A stretch of DNA of 64,000 nt from assembly GCF_017592475.1 (NCBI RefSeq), contig NZ_JAGFNP010000004.1, positions 62,001-126,000 on the forward strand, read 5' to 3'. Of the stretch, positions 24,192-33,247 are shown one piece after another. The position numbers and the translations under genes were made by a program. The stretch's first letter is position 1, and each line of letters begins with the position of its first letter. Source of the stretch: Glycomyces niveus (GTDB taxonomy: Bacteria; Actinomycetota; Actinomycetes; Mycobacteriales; Micromonosporaceae). The notes under the pieces are model-generated. The model was not told the DNA's origin. It saw only the letters and a list, made by a program, of their open reading frames with translations, and did no database searches.

Positions 24192-26174
24192 ATGAGCAAG
24201 CAGTCCCCTTACGGCGCTTGGGAATCCCCGATCACCGTGCAGATGGTCGCGGCCGCCGAAGGGCGGCCGGGGCACCTCGGCGCGGTCGGCGGCGAGCTGT
24301 GGTGGACCGAGCCGCGCCCCGACGAGGGCGGGCGGCGGGCGCTGATGCGCCGCACCGAGGACGGGACCGCCGTGTCGGTCCTGCCCCCGCCGTGGAACGT
24401 GCGCAACCGGGTCCACGAGTACGGCGGGCGGCCGTGGGCGGGCGCGATCCTCGAGGACGGCTCGCCGATCGTGGTCTTCACGAACTTCGACGACCAGCGC
24501 CTGTACGTGTTCGAGCCCGACAGGGGCGGCGAGCCACGGCCGGTCTCGCCCGCGCCCGAGCGGCCCGGGGGGCTGCGCTGGTCCGATCCGGTGATCGACC
24601 TCGAGCGGTTCGAGGCGTGGGCTGTCATGGAGCAGCACACCGGGCCGGAGCCGACCGACGTGCGGCGGGTGCTCGCCGCCGTGGGCCTGACCGGCCGCGG
24701 CGAAGCGGCGGCGGTGCGGGAGCTGACCGACGACGCGTACCGGTTCCTCACCGGCCCCAAGCTCAGTCCGGACGGCGGCTCGGTCGCGTGGATCGCCTGG
24801 AACCACCCGCACATGCCTTGGGACGAGACGGAACTGCGGGTCGCGGAGGTCACCGGGGACGGGTCGCTGGCGGAGGTCCGCACGGTCGCCGGGGGCGAGG
24901 GCGAGGCGATCGCGCAGGCGGAGTGGTCGCGCGACGGCACGCTCGTGTTCACCGGGGACCGCACCGGCTGGTGGAACCTGCACTGGATCGACCCGTTCAC
25001 CGGCGAGTCCGGCACGGTCCACGAGGCCGAGGCGGAGTTCGCGGGGCCGATGTGGGACCTGGGCAAGCGCTGGTTCCAGATCCTCGCCAGCGGCGACATC
25101 GCGGCCGTGCACGGCAAGGGCGAGGGCCGGCTGGGCGTGTTCGACGCGTGGGACCGGAAGATGAACCTCGTCGACGGGGCTTGGACCGAGTGGGCGCCGG
25201 GGATAGCCGCGGTCGGCGACCGCGTGTACGGCCTGGCCGCGACCCCGCACACCGGCTACGAGGTGGTCGAGGTCGACGCGGTGAACGGCACGGCGCGGGT
25301 CATCGCCGCCGCGAATGAGGACATCGTGGACCGGGCGTACTATCCGGTCCCCGAGGACCGGACGTTCACCGGGCCGGGCGGGCGCGAGATCCACGCGCAC
25401 GTCTACCCGCCCCGCAACCCCGACTACGAAGGGCCGGAAGGCGAACTGCCGCCCTTTGCGGTGTGGGTCCACGGCGGGCCGACCAGCCATGTGCGGGCGG
25501 TGCTCGACATGGAGCTGGCCTACTTCACCTCGCGCGGCATCGGCGTCGTCGAGGTCAACTACGGCGGCTCCACCGGCTACGGCCGCGAGTACCGGGAGCG
25601 GCTGCGCGAACGCTGGGGCGAGGTGGACGTGGAGGACTGCGCGGCCGTCGCGCGGGCGCTGGCCGCCGAGGGCACCGCCGATCCCGCGCGGATCGCGATC
25701 CGGGGCGGCAGCGCGGGCGGCTGGACCGCCGCCGCGTCGCTCACCTCCCCTGCGGCCCAGGGGGTCTACGCGTGCGCGGTGGTGAAGTACCCGATCCTCG
25801 ACCTCTCCGGCTGGACCGGGAACGGCACGCACGACTTCGAGTCGCAGTACGTGTACTCGCTCGTGGGCGGGCCGGACGTGCTCGAGGAGCGCTCATTCCT
25901 GCGCTCGCCGGTGCACCACGCCGACCGCATCGAGGTCCCGTTCCTGCTGCTGCAGGGCCTGGACGACGAGATCTGCCCGCCCGAGCAGGCCGAGCGGCTG
26001 CTCCGGGCGGTCGAGGGCCGGGGCGTGCCGCACGCCTACCGCACGTACGAGGGCGAGCAGCACGGCTTCCGCCGAGACGCCACGGTCATCGACGCGGTGC
26101 TCGCCGAACACGCCCTGTACGCGCGGGTCTTCGCGTTCCCCGGCCCGGACTTCGAACTGGAGCTGAAGCCTTGA
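24192..26174 (+). CDS. S9 family prolyl-oligopeptidase-type serine peptidase
   Basis: A protein of 660 residues without signal peptide. The N-terminal ~390 residues are a beta-propeller (repeats of D/E-G-x-V/L-x-W-type segments). The C-terminal alpha/beta hydrolase has the nucleophile in GGSAGG (S507), Asp in LDDEICPP (D591 or D592) and His in EQHGFRR (H624). It resembles dipeptidyl aminopeptidase/acylaminoacyl peptidase, which release dipeptides or acyl amino acids from short peptides inside the cell. It lies 12 bases after the M20 gene and its stop overlaps the next TTG start. Its substrate in muropeptide recycling is unclear. Confidence 0.9.
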   Translation: MSKQSPYGAWESPITVQMVAAAEGRPGHLGAVGGELWWTEPRPDEGGRRALMRRTEDGTAVSVLPPPWNVRNRVHEYGGRPWAGAILEDGSPIVVFTNFDDQRLYVFEPDRGGEPRPVSPAPERPGGLRWSDPVIDLERFEAWAVMEQHTGPEPTDVRRVLAAVGLTGRGEAAAVRELTDDAYRFLTGPKLSPDGGSVAWIAWNHPHMPWDETELRVAEVTGDGSLAEVRTVAGGEGEAIAQAEWSRDGTLVFTGDRTGWWNLHWIDPFTGESGTVHEAEAEFAGPMWDLGKRWFQILASGDIAAVHGKGEGRLGVFDAWDRKMNLVDGAWTEWAPGIAAVGDRVYGLAATPHTGYEVVEVDAVNGTARVIAAANEDIVDRAYYPVPEDRTFTGPGGREIHAHVYPPRNPDYEGPEGELPPFAVWVHGGPTSHVRAVLDMELAYFTSRGIGVVEVNYGGSTGYGREYRERLRERWGEVDVEDCAAVARALAAEGTADPARIAIRGGSAGGWTAAASLTSPAAQGVYACAVVKYPILDLSGWTGNGTHDFESQYVYSLVGGPDVLEERSFLRSPVHHADRIEVPFLLLQGLDDEICPPEQAERLLRAVEGRGVPHAYRTYEGEQHGFRRDATVIDAVLAEHALYARVFAFPGPDFELELKP

Positions 26175-27094
26175 GCCTCAAGCCGCTGCGCCGTCCGAGG
26201 CGGCTCGTCCCGGGCGACCGGGTCGCGATCGTCTCCCCCGCGAGCCCGTACCCCGAGGGCGCGCTGGACGCCGGGCTCGCGGTCCTGCGGAGCTGGGGCC
26301 TGGAGCCGGTCCTCATGCCCCATGCGGACGCGAGCACCGGGTTCCTGGCCGGCGCAGACGCCGACCGGGCCGCGGACTTCGCGAAGGCCTGGCTGGACCC
26401 GTCCTTCGCGGCCGTGGTCGCCGCGCGCGGCGGGTACGGCTCGCAGCGGATGGTCGAGCTCGTCGACTGGGCCGCGCTGGCCTCGGCCGAACCGAAGGCG
26501 TTCGTGGGCTTCAGCGACATGACCGCGATGCACGAGGCGATCGCCCTCGAACTCGGCGTCGCCTCCATTCACGGGCCGATGCCGAGCTGGTCGCTGTTCG
26601 CATCGGACGCGGCAATGCGGGAGCACCTGCGGGCGACACTGTTCGAACCCGAACGGGTGCAGCGGATCGTGTCGCCCACAGCGAAGCCGCTGCGGGGCGG
26701 CACGGCCACCGGGATCACCTTCGGGGGCACGCTGACGCTCCTGGCCGCCGAGGCCGGGACGTACCACCACCGGCAGGACGTGGGCGGCGGCCTGCTGCTC
26801 CTCGAGGACGTCGGCGAAGCGCCCTACCGGATCGACCGGGCGCTGACCCAGCTCGAACGGACCGGGTACCTGGACGACATCGGCGGAGTCCTGCTCGGCT
26901 CGTGGGCCGACTGCGGGCCGTACGAGGAGGTCCGCGCGGTCCTTCGCGACCGCTTCGCGGGACTGCACCTCCCGGTGGTCGAGGAGTTCGGGTTCGGGCA
27001 CTGCGCCGGTTCGCTGTCGATCCCGTTGGGGCTCAGGGCGACCTTGGACGCCGATGCCGGGACCCTCCACTTCGCGGAGCCTGCCCTCGACTGA
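26171..27094 (+). CDS. ldcA: LD-carboxypeptidase (peptidase S66)
   Basis: A protein of 307 residues from a TTG overlapping the previous stop. The Ser-Glu-His triad of the family is visible: S115 in VGFSDMTAMH, E212 in LLLEDVGEAPY and H277 in GFGHCAG; S115 has the same number as in Pseudomonas aeruginosa LdcA. ARGGYGSQRM is the conserved loop. The cytoplasmic enzyme removes D-Ala from L-Ala-gamma-D-Glu-mDAP-D-Ala, the key step that lets cells reuse the tripeptide. This is the strongest single indication that the operon deals with peptidoglycan fragments. No terminator follows before nagZ. Confidence 0.9.
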   Translation: MSLKPLRRPRRLVPGDRVAIVSPASPYPEGALDAGLAVLRSWGLEPVLMPHADASTGFLAGADADRAADFAKAWLDPSFAAVVAARGGYGSQRMVELVDWAALASAEPKAFVGFSDMTAMHEAIALELGVASIHGPMPSWSLFASDAAMREHLRATLFEPERVQRIVSPTAKPLRGGTATGITFGGTLTLLAAEAGTYHHRQDVGGGLLLLEDVGEAPYRIDRALTQLERTGYLDDIGGVLLGSWADCGPYEEVRAVLRDRFAGLHLPVVEEFGFGHCAGSLSIPLGLRATLDADAGTLHFAEPALD

Positions 27095-27101
27095 ACACTT
27101 T

Positions 27102-27137
27102 TGAAAATTCTTTCCGTAGTCTTGCCTTCACGTGAAG
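27102..27137 (+). promoter_or_regulatory. Candidate operators upstream of nagZ
   Basis: TGAAAATTCTTTC (27102-27114, GAAA-N4-TTTC) resembles the element before the upstream operon. Twelve bases on is the perfect 12-bp palindrome CTTCACGTGAAG (27126-27137). No clear -35/-10 pair was found; transcription may also read through from ldcA, 112 bases upstream. Confidence 0.45.
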
Positions 27138-27205
27138 TTTTCTGCCAGGATGAGCCGATCGGGTCAAGTAGGTCAAAAAAGGACCCGCCCCACCTGGAGG
27201 AGCCC

Positions 27206-28981
27206 ATGACGCATCCCCGCCGGACCGTGCTCGCAGCCGCCCTCGGCGCCGCCGCGGCCGCCGCCACCGCGAGCGCCGCCCAAGCCCACGGCGACAAGGG
27301 AGAGAAGCGGTTCGTCAAGCGCCGCTTGAAGGCCATGAGCCTCGAAGAGAAAGTGGGCCAGCTGTTCACGGTGTACGCGTACGGGCGCACCGCCGACACC
27401 ACGGACGCCGCCGACGTCGCCAAGAACCAGGAGACGCACGGCGTGGACAACGCCGCCGAGCTCATCGCCGCCTACAAAGTGGGCGGCATCATCTACTTCA
27501 CCTGGTCGAACAACGTCGCGAACCCCGCCCAGATCACGGGCCTCTCCAACGGCCTCCAGGCCGCGTCTACAGCGGACGGCGGCGAGCCGCTGCTCATCGC
27601 CACCGACCAGGAGCACGGCCTGGTCGTGCGGATCACCGCGCCCGCGACGCAGCTGCCCGGCGCGATGGCGCTCGGCGCGACCCACGACAACGCGGCCGCC
27701 TACGACGCGGCCGTCATCAGCGGCACCGAGCTGCGCGCCATGGGCCTCAACCTGAACTTCGCGCCGGACGCGGACGTCAACGTCAACCCGGCGAACCCGG
27801 TGATCGGCGTGCGCTCCTTCGGGTCCGACGCCGAGCACGTCGCCGGATTCGCCGCCGCCCAGGTCGAGGGCTACCAGGCGCGCGGCGACCTCGCCGCGAC
27901 GGTGAAGCACTTCCCCGGGCACGGCGACACCGAGGACGACAGCCACACCGACCTGCCGCGGATCGACCACACCTACGAGGAGTGGCAGGCGATCGACGCG
28001 CCGCCGTTCCGCGCCGCCGTCGAGTCCGGGGTCGGCGCGATCATGAGCGCCCACATCCAGTTCCCCGCCCTCGACCCGACACTGACGCCCGCCACCCTCT
28101 CCAAGCCGATCCTCACCGGACTGCTGCGCGAGGAGCTGGGCTACGAGGGCGTCATCGTCACCGACTCCCTCGCCATGGAAGGCGTGCGCGAAGGCTACGG
28201 CGACGACCGCATCCCCGTTCTCGCCCTCCTCGCCGGGATCGACATGCTGCTCATGCCCGTCGACCTCGACCTGGCCTACAACGCGGTCCTCGCCGCCGTC
28301 GCCTCCGGCGAGCTCACCGAGGCCCGCATCGACGAGTCCGTGACACGCATCCTCGGCCTCAAGTACCGGCTCGGGCTCTACGACGACCCCTACGCCGACC
28401 CCGGCGAGGTCGCCTCCATCGTGGGCGTCCCCGCGCACCTCGAAGCGGCCCAAGCGCTCTCGGACCGGACCACGACCCTCGTCACCAACGACGGGACGCT
28501 GCCGATCCCCACCGACGGCGGCGCGCTCCTCGTCACCGGCTGGGGCGAGACCACCACCAACGTGCTCACCGCCGAGTTCGCCGAGCGCGGCTTCTCCCCC
28601 ACCCGCGTCGTCACCGGCATCGCCCCGACCCAGGCGCAGATCGACACGGCCGTCGCCGCGGCCGACGGGAAGGCGTTCATCGTGGTGAGCACCAACGGGG
28701 TCGGCGACAACCCCGGCCAGGTCGCGCTCGTCAAGGCGCTCGCCGCCACCGGCGTGCCGGTCGTGGCGCTCGGGGTCCGCAACCCGTACGACATCGCGCA
28801 CCTCACCGAGGACGTCAACGCCTACCTGGCGACCTACTCGTACTCGGCCGACGGGCTCGAATCGGCCGTCGCCGCCGTCCTCGGCCACCTCGACCCGCAA
28901 GGGCGGCTGCCCGTCGACATCCCGCGCGCGGACGACCCCGAATCGGTCCTGTTCGCCTTCGGCCACGGCCTCTCGTACTAG
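27206..28981 (+). CDS. nagZ: Tat-exported beta-N-acetylglucosaminidase, GH3 (NagZ)
   Basis: A protein of 591 residues. The start follows GGAGGA. Residues 1-27 are a twin-arginine signal peptide (HPRRTVLAAALG ending AQA). The NagZ motif KHFPGHGDTEDDSH (234-247) supplies the flexible loop with the catalytic Asp-His dyad, and the nucleophile is D320 in VIVTDSLAMEG. A C-terminal alpha/beta domain (~410-591) is present, as in the long two-domain NagZ of Bacillus. It removes terminal GlcNAc from muropeptides, outside the membrane. It is followed closely by namZ and an AmiE-like gene, the same trio as in the B. subtilis muropeptide operon. Confidence 0.93.
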   Translation: MTHPRRTVLAAALGAAAAAATASAAQAHGDKGEKRFVKRRLKAMSLEEKVGQLFTVYAYGRTADTTDAADVAKNQETHGVDNAAELIAAYKVGGIIYFTWSNNVANPAQITGLSNGLQAASTADGGEPLLIATDQEHGLVVRITAPATQLPGAMALGATHDNAAAYDAAVISGTELRAMGLNLNFAPDADVNVNPANPVIGVRSFGSDAEHVAGFAAAQVEGYQARGDLAATVKHFPGHGDTEDDSHTDLPRIDHTYEEWQAIDAPPFRAAVESGVGAIMSAHIQFPALDPTLTPATLSKPILTGLLREELGYEGVIVTDSLAMEGVREGYGDDRIPVLALLAGIDMLLMPVDLDLAYNAVLAAVASGELTEARIDESVTRILGLKYRLGLYDDPYADPGEVASIVGVPAHLEAAQALSDRTTTLVTNDGTLPIPTDGGALLVTGWGETTTNVLTAEFAERGFSPTRVVTGIAPTQAQIDTAVAAADGKAFIVVSTNGVGDNPGQVALVKALAATGVPVVALGVRNPYDIAHLTEDVNAYLATYSYSADGLESAVAAVLGHLDPQGRLPVDIPRADDPESVLFAFGHGLSY

Positions 28982-28995
28982 TGAAGGGGATCGTC

Positions 28996-30240
28996 ATGCA
29001 GCGCAGGAGGCTCCTGGGGAGCGCACTGGCCGGGGCCGCGCTCGCGACCACCGCCGCCGTCCCGGCCGCCGCGGGCGGCAGGCGGGTCCGCACCGGCATC
29101 GAAGTGCTCGCCGAGGACGGCTTCGCCGCACTCGCCGGCCAGAAGGTCGGCGTCGTCTCCAACCCCACCGGCGTGCTCCCCGACCTGAGCCACGAAGTGG
29201 ACCTCATGCACGCCAGCGGCCGAGTGGACCTCGTGGCCGTGTTCGGACCCGAGCACGGCTTCCGCGGGGTCTCCCAGGCCGGCGAGGGCGAGGACTTCTT
29301 CCTCGACCCGAAGACCGGCATCCCGGTCTACAACGCCTACAACAACAAGGACCAGATGGCAGCGCTGCTGGCCGAGGCCGGTGTCGAGACGCTGGTCTTC
29401 GACATCCAGGACGTCGGCTCGCGGTTCTACACCTACATCTGGACCATGTACCTCGCGCTCGAGGCGGCCGGGCAGCTCGGACTGCGGTTCGTCGTGCTCG
29501 ACCGGCCGAACCCGGTCACCGGCCGGGAGGCGAGCGGGCCGGTCCTCCACCCCGAGCACGCCACGTTCGTGGGGCTCAAGCCGATCGCGCAGCGGCACGG
29601 CATGACCGTGGGCGAACTCGCGTCCCTGTTCAACGGCGAGTTCGTCGCGACCCCGGCGGACCTCACCGTCGTGAAGATGCGCGGCTGGAAGCGGGACATG
29701 CACTTCGAGGAGACCGGCCTGCCGTGGGTGCCGCCGTCCCCCAACATGCCCACCGCGGCCACGGCGCTCGCCTACCCGGGGACGTGCCTGTTCGAGGCGA
29801 CCGCGCTCTCGGAGGGGCGCGGCACGACCAAGCCGTTCGAACTGCTCGGCGCTCCCGGGATCGACCACGCCTGGGCCGAGGCGGTGCAAGGCCTCCCGGG
29901 CGCCCGGTTCCGCGAGGCGTACTTCACGCCTACGTTCTCGAAGTGGGCGGGCAAGGTCTGCGGCGGCGTCGAGCTGCAGGTGACCTCCAGGAGGGATTTC
30001 GACCCGATCCGGACGGCGCTGGCGATGATCATCGCGCAGCGGCGGGCCTTCCCGCAGTACGGGTGGCGCTCGCAGGACACGACCTCGTTCTGGCTGGACA
30101 AGCTGACAGGGAACCAGGCCGTGCGCCTGGCGATCGAGGCGGGCGCCGACGTCGACGAGGTGACGACGCTGTGGGCCGAGGAATTGGATGCGTTTTCCGA
30201 GCAAAGAGAGTCGTATTTGCTCTATCGCCGCACCGCTTAG
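28996..30240 (+). CDS. namZ: Exo-beta-N-acetylmuramidase, DUF1343 family (NamZ)
   Basis: A protein of 414 residues with RBS GAAGGGGA and a Tat signal (MQRRRLLGSALAG to PAAAGG). The body is a DUF1343 domain: GIEVLAEDGFAALAGQKVGVVSNPTGV at the start, FGPEHGFRG, FDIQDVGSRFYTYIWTM, VLDRPNPV and a conserved end (FWLDKLTGN). NamZ (YbbC) of Bacillus removes terminal MurNAc from glycan strands after NagZ has removed GlcNAc. It lies 14 bases downstream of nagZ and 27 bases upstream of the amidase gene, so the three are co-transcribed. All three carry twin-arginine signals. Confidence 0.9.
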   Translation: MQRRRLLGSALAGAALATTAAVPAAAGGRRVRTGIEVLAEDGFAALAGQKVGVVSNPTGVLPDLSHEVDLMHASGRVDLVAVFGPEHGFRGVSQAGEGEDFFLDPKTGIPVYNAYNNKDQMAALLAEAGVETLVFDIQDVGSRFYTYIWTMYLALEAAGQLGLRFVVLDRPNPVTGREASGPVLHPEHATFVGLKPIAQRHGMTVGELASLFNGEFVATPADLTVVKMRGWKRDMHFEETGLPWVPPSPNMPTAATALAYPGTCLFEATALSEGRGTTKPFELLGAPGIDHAWAEAVQGLPGARFREAYFTPTFSKWAGKVCGGVELQVTSRRDFDPIRTALAMIIAQRRAFPQYGWRSQDTTSFWLDKLTGNQAVRLAIEAGADVDEVTTLWAEELDAFSEQRESYLLYRRTA

Positions 30241-30267
30241 TGATGGCACGATAACCAGGAGACACGA

Positions 30268-32013
30268 ATGCAGCGTCGAACCATGCTCGGGGGCGCGGCG
30301 GGGGCGGCGCTGGCGCTCGCGCTGGCCTCCCGCGCCAACGCCGAGGAGATCCCCTCCATGCCCGAACTCACCGGCCCGCCAACGGCCGGCCCCTACGACG
30401 TGACGTTCCCTGAAAACCCTGCTCAGCTGCGGTACGGCTCGTGCGGCGACGCCCGCCTCACCACCGCCCACATCGCCCGAATCACCCCCGGCCTCGAGTC
30501 GTTCATGTCGGGGCCGGCGCCCGCGTTCCCCGGCTACACCGTGCTCGCCGCGCGTGACGGCGTGGTCGTCGAGCACGCGGCCGGCGGGCACCGGCTGCGC
30601 TACTCCGGCTGGGACGAGGCGGCGAAGACGGCGATCGAGCTGCCGCCCGCCGAGTGGCTGCCCGCCGAGACCGGCACGGTCTACGACCTCGCGTCGATCT
30701 CGAAGCTGTTCACCGCCACCGTCACCGGCGCGCTCATGGACGAGGGCCTCATCGACCTCAAACTGCCCGTCGTGGAGTACCTGCCCGACTTCGACGCGCT
30801 CGACCCGCAGAAGACCCCGATCACCCTGGGGCACCTGCTCTCCCACACCTCCGGGATGATCGCCTTCATCAACCTGTACAGCCTGCCCGACGAGCAGGCG
30901 CGCATGGAGGCGATCTACGCGCGGCCGCTGCGCCGCCCGCCCGGCAGCGGCTACGAGTACTCCGACCTCAACCTCATCGTGCTCGGCAAGATCCTCGAGA
31001 TCGTGGCCGAGAAGCCCCTCGACGCGCTCGTCAACGAGCTCATCTGCGAACCCTTGGGGCTCAAGGACACCGGGTACAACCCGGCCGACCGGGCGCGGAC
31101 CGCCGCCACCGAGTACCAGCCCTGGACCGGCCGCGGCATGGTCCACGGCGAGGCGCACGACGAGAACGCGTGGGCGTTCGGCGGCGTCGCCGGGCACGCC
31201 GGCGTCTTCGCCACCGCCTGGGACCTCGCGGTCTTCGGGCAGATGATCCTCAACGGCGGCCGCTACGGCGGCGCCGAGGTCCTCACCCAGAACACCGCGC
31301 GGCTCGTCTTCACCGACATGAACGCCGGCATGGGCGACAGCGCCGCGCGCGGCCTCGGCTGGCAGCTCGGCCAGCGCTGGTACATGGACGCGATGAGCTC
31401 GCCGGTCACGGTGGGGCACACCGGGTACACGGGCACGTCGCTCGTGCTCGACCCGCTGGCGGGGACGATGCTGGTGCTGCTGACGAACCGGGTCCACCCG
31501 ACGCGGAACTGGGGCACGGCGAGCGCGTACCGGCGGGCGGCGAGCCGCCCGATGGGCCGGGCGGTGCCGGTGAAGCCGAAGACCGGGCGCACGGCCTGGT
31601 ATGCGGGGCAGGCGGATGCGGTGACCGCGACGCTGACGGCGGTGCTGCCGCGCGCGACTTCGGGGGCGAAGGCGTCGTTCGCGCTGTGGTACGACACCGA
31701 GGCGACTGACGAGGCGGTGCTGGAGGCGAGCGCCGACGGCGCGACGTGGACGGCGGTGCCGCTGTCGCTGCGCACGGAGGACCACTGCTGGCGGACCGAG
31801 GGCGTGTTCTCGGGGTTCGCGGGGCGGCAGTGGATCCAGGCGGAGGCGGTACTGCCGGACCGGACGGCGCGGGTGCGGTGGCGGTACACGAGCGACCCGG
31901 CGTACCAGGGGCGCGGCGTGTACGTCGACAAGGTGCGGGTGAAGGAGGGCCGCGCCCTCCTGTGCGAGGACGCGGACCTGGTGCCGGACGGCTGGGAGCT
32001 GGCGGGCGACTAG
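30268..32013 (+). CDS. Tat-exported class C beta-lactamase-fold hydrolase, AmiE-like, with C-terminal beta domain
   Basis: A protein of 581 residues. Tat signal MQRRTMLGG to ANA. The beta-lactamase-like domain (about 60-425) has SISK (S143-K146), YSD (Y231) and HTG (384-386), the three active-site motifs of the class C/AmiE-esterase group. B. subtilis AmiE, encoded with nagZ and namZ, has this fold and cleaves MurNAc-L-Ala bonds; a D-peptidase or esterase role is an alternative. The extra ~145 C-terminal residues, with SFALWYDTEATDE and VRWRYTSDPAYQGRGVYVDK, look like a jelly-roll or adhesion module not needed by the fold and may bind substrate. It ends the muropeptide gene series. Confidence 0.8.
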   Translation: MQRRTMLGGAAGAALALALASRANAEEIPSMPELTGPPTAGPYDVTFPENPAQLRYGSCGDARLTTAHIARITPGLESFMSGPAPAFPGYTVLAARDGVVVEHAAGGHRLRYSGWDEAAKTAIELPPAEWLPAETGTVYDLASISKLFTATVTGALMDEGLIDLKLPVVEYLPDFDALDPQKTPITLGHLLSHTSGMIAFINLYSLPDEQARMEAIYARPLRRPPGSGYEYSDLNLIVLGKILEIVAEKPLDALVNELICEPLGLKDTGYNPADRARTAATEYQPWTGRGMVHGEAHDENAWAFGGVAGHAGVFATAWDLAVFGQMILNGGRYGGAEVLTQNTARLVFTDMNAGMGDSAARGLGWQLGQRWYMDAMSSPVTVGHTGYTGTSLVLDPLAGTMLVLLTNRVHPTRNWGTASAYRRAASRPMGRAVPVKPKTGRTAWYAGQADAVTATLTAVLPRATSGAKASFALWYDTEATDEAVLEASADGATWTAVPLSLRTEDHCWRTEGVFSGFAGRQWIQAEAVLPDRTARVRWRYTSDPAYQGRGVYVDKVRVKEGRALLCEDADLVPDGWELAGD

Positions 32014-32016
32014 TCG

Positions 32017-33015
32017 CTACATCGCCTTGGGGGTGTAGCGGTCGGCGAGCCAGTCCATGGTCCTGTCGGCTTCGGCGTCGACGGTCTGGTGCTCGGGGTG
32101 CGCGTCGTACCACTCGATCACTTCGCGGGCGCCGAGCTTGTAGGGGGTGGCGCCGAGGCCGAACTGGGGCACGAGGCGCTTGACCTTGGCGTTGTCGAAG
32201 ACCATGGAGTGGGCCTTGTCGCCGAGGAGGCCGGCGCCCCAGTGGGGGTCGGCGGCGGCGATGGCGTCGCTGGGGACGTGCACGAGGCGGGGTTCGGCGC
32301 CGGCGGCTTCGGCGACCCAGCCGAAGATCTGGTTCCAGGTGGGGGCCTCGTCGCCGGTGATGTGGAAGGCCTCGCCGATCGCGTCGTCGCGGCCGAGGAG
32401 GCCGGTGAAGCCGACGGCGAAGTCGCGGGCGTGGGTGATGGTCCACAGCGAGGTGCCGTCGCCGTGGACGATGACGGGCTTGCCCTGGCGCATGCGCTCG
32501 ACCACGGTCCAGCCGCCGTCGAAGGGCAGCATGGTCTCGTCGTAGGTGTGGGAGGGGCGGATGATCGTGGCGGGGAAGCCGGTGTCGCGGTAGGCGGCGA
32601 CGAGCAGGTCCTCGCAGGCGATCTTGTCGCGGGAGTACTGCCAGTAGGGGTTGCGCAGCGGGGTGGACTCGGTGACGGGCAGGGACGCGGGCGGGGTCTG
32701 GTAGGCGCTGGCGGAGCTGATGAAGAGGTACTGGCCGGTGCGGTCGGCGTAGAGCTCGATGTCGCGCTCGACCTGCGCGGGGGTGAAGTTGACCCAGTTG
32801 ACGACGGCGTCGAAGGTGCGGTCGGCGAGGGCTTCGCGGACGGAGGCGGGGTCGTTGGCGTCGCCGGTGAGGATGGCGACTTCGGCGGGGAGGGTGCGCT
32901 CGGCGGTGCGGCCGCGGTTGAGGACGGTGACGTCCATGCCCTGGCGCACGGCCTCGCGCACGCAGGAGGTGGAGATGCGGCCGGTACCGCCGATGAACAG
33001 CACGCTGACGCTCAC
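32017..33015 (-). CDS. NAD-dependent epimerase/dehydratase (extended SDR)
   Basis: A protein of 332 residues from a GTG with AAGGGG upstream. GGTGRIS at residues 9-15 is the Rossmann nucleotide loop; the active-site Tyr/Lys pair is not the canonical YxxxK but YSRDK (in YWQYSRDKIACED) with preceding SSASAYQ fits a YxxxK arrangement. The C-terminal half (FHITGDEAPTWNQIFGWVAEAAG) is of the type found in UDP-glucose-epimerase-like and CSP41-like reductases. It is convergent with the AmiE-like gene, three bases between stops, and divergent from the GH30 gene. A sugar or sugar-nucleotide substrate is likely; nothing closer can be said. Confidence 0.85.
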   Translation of the reverse strand: MSVSVLFIGGTGRISTSCVREAVRQGMDVTVLNRGRTAERTLPAEVAILTGDANDPASVREALADRTFDAVVNWVNFTPAQVERDIELYADRTGQYLFISSASAYQTPPASLPVTESTPLRNPYWQYSRDKIACEDLLVAAYRDTGFPATIIRPSHTYDETMLPFDGGWTVVERMRQGKPVIVHGDGTSLWTITHARDFAVGFTGLLGRDDAIGEAFHITGDEAPTWNQIFGWVAEAAGAEPRLVHVPSDAIAAADPHWGAGLLGDKAHSMVFDNAKVKRLVPQFGLGATPYKLGAREVIEWYDAHPEHQTVDAEADRTMDWLADRYTPKAM

Positions 33016-33182
33016 GTGAAACCCCTTTCGGTCGCTGACGGCCCCACCCTACCGTTGTGCGCGTCGCGGGTGGCGGCTCTGCCGGGACCGGACCGCGAGC
33101 GCCTGGATTCGAATTTACATTCGTCGATCCGATCGCGTCCGTGCGCTAGGGTTCCACTTCTTCTCATGCTTTATCGAAGGAG

Positions 33183-33211
33183 TTGACTTTCTCGATTGCG
33201 GGTGCGATCAT
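33183..33211 (+). promoter_or_regulatory. Candidate promoter of GH30 gene
   Basis: TTGACT (33183-33188), 17 bases, GATCAT (33206-33211). The -10 is weak. The rest of 33016-33182 holds no recognised element beyond an AT-rich patch around ATTCGAAT. Confidence 0.35.
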
Positions 33212-33247
33212 CGGGTTCTCTCACCGCCCGAGCCAATGGAGGCCCGC

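Noticed and set aside
19400..25832. Very long minus-strand frames (19400-22945 and 22830-25832)
   Set aside because: Both lie antisense to the peptide-transport and peptidase genes, which have clear motifs, overlaps and ribosome sites. Translations show no domain.
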